Below, in pieces: positions 63,832-64,000 of a stretch of DNA of 64,000 nucleotides. Position numbers and translations under genes: made by a program. Source of the DNA: Aureliella helgolandensis (GTDB lineage: Bacteria > Planctomycetota > Planctomycetia > Pirellulales > Pirellulaceae); assembly GCF_007752135.1 (NCBI RefSeq), contig NZ_CP036298.1:434001-498000 (forward strand), given 5' to 3'. Under the pieces are notes generated by a model. That model was given only the letters and a program-made list of their open reading frames with translations, made no database searches and was not told where the DNA came from. Position 1 is the first letter of the stretch; each line of letters starts with the position of its first letter.

Positions 63832-64000
63832 ATGGCAGCAGGTGAATATGTTCCAGGGTTCGCCATTGAGCAGCCCACCCAGGCTCCACGTCGCTCCGAT
63901 TTGCTTTCCAAGCTGGAGAGTGCCAATCGCTCAGCTTGGCTATGGGTGACCGCCCAGATGGTCGCAGTGGCCGGGGCCGCGTTCTTGATCGACTGGCAGC
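63832..64000 (+). CDS. protein with a membrane segment (5' part only)
   Basis: Frame from ATG 63832 (GAGGAAG just upstream) stays open to the window edge, 56 codons. An ATG 24 bases earlier is in frame as well. Residues 36 to 54 are hydrophobic (AWLWVTAQMVAVAGAAFLI), so it is likely a membrane protein. Not recognised from this fragment. Confidence 0.6.
   Translation, partial: MAAGEYVPGFAIEQPTQAPRRSDLLSKLESANRSAWLWVTAQMVAVAGAAFLIDWQ

Noticed and set aside
1-64000. tRNA, rRNA, riboswitches and replication origin
   Set aside because: I looked for cloverleaf, rRNA-like and DnaA-box-like patterns by eye and saw none I could support; a tRNAscan/Rfam run would settle it.

Overview
The window looks like a chromosomal segment from a planctomycete, most likely a Pirellulaceae relative (Rhodopirellula-like). 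I infer this from gene content: a sulfatase, two very large PVC-type propeller/cytochrome proteins, a DUF1592-type cytochrome protein followed by a DUF1552 Tat protein, a DUF1559 prepilin-like protein, DUF1573 proteins, frequent TTG/GTG starts and few clear Shine-Dalgarno sites. No rRNA, tRNA or CRISPR array was seen.

Layout. 1-11 kb (minus strand): a ThuA/SGNH/propeller protein running off the left edge, a sulfatase, gyrA, and a three-gene ATGA-coupled operon (alpha/beta hydrolase, DUF1499, PAS-AraC regulator). 11-15 kb (plus): a membrane protein, a 64-residue membrane protein, trkA and trkH (potassium uptake), meeting an RNase HII-like gene on the minus strand. 16-25 kb: a secretin-N-domain protein, a membrane protein on the minus strand, and the DUF1592/DUF1552 pair. 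25-37 kb (minus): a continuous co-directional cluster of about 12 genes. It holds a DUF1573-like lipoprotein, a GT2 glycosyltransferase, a secreted 12-cysteine peptide, an anchored protein, a DUF1573 protein, a GT39-like membrane glycosyltransferase, broken copies of the last and of the anchored protein, a DUF1559 prepilin-like protein, a methyltransferase, a BNR-repeat protein and a small membrane protein. 37-45 kb (plus): a PAS/LuxR-type regulator, an S46 peptidase, a threonine dehydratase-like enzyme, DUF1805, metY and a metX-metW fusion. 45.3-47.8 kb: a tandemly duplicated IS200/RAYT-type element with 94-bp hairpin repeat arrays. 47.8-64 kb: an omega-amidase-like nitrilase, an ABC exporter pair on the minus strand, a 1931-residue multidomain protein, a 1368-residue secreted protein, an EamA transporter, a small membrane protein, an AIM24 protein and the start of one more gene.

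The most interesting region is 25-37.3 kb. Its promoter-proximal gene, a DUF1573-like lipoprotein, is preceded by 8.5 copies of the octamer GATGAAGT. The four upstream ATG codons are at present out of frame with the lipoprotein; one octamer gained or two lost would bring them into frame. The lipoprotein is ATGA-coupled to a GT2 glycosyltransferase. This has the form of a phase-variation (contingency) switch on a cell-surface glycan/secretion cluster. The same cluster contains a decayed second copy of a two-gene module: one gene has a TGA in place of a conserved Trp, the other a frameshift. The second notable region is the RAYT element, whose hairpin-bearing left end appears to have been amplified into 94-bp tandem arrays, with the whole block then duplicated.
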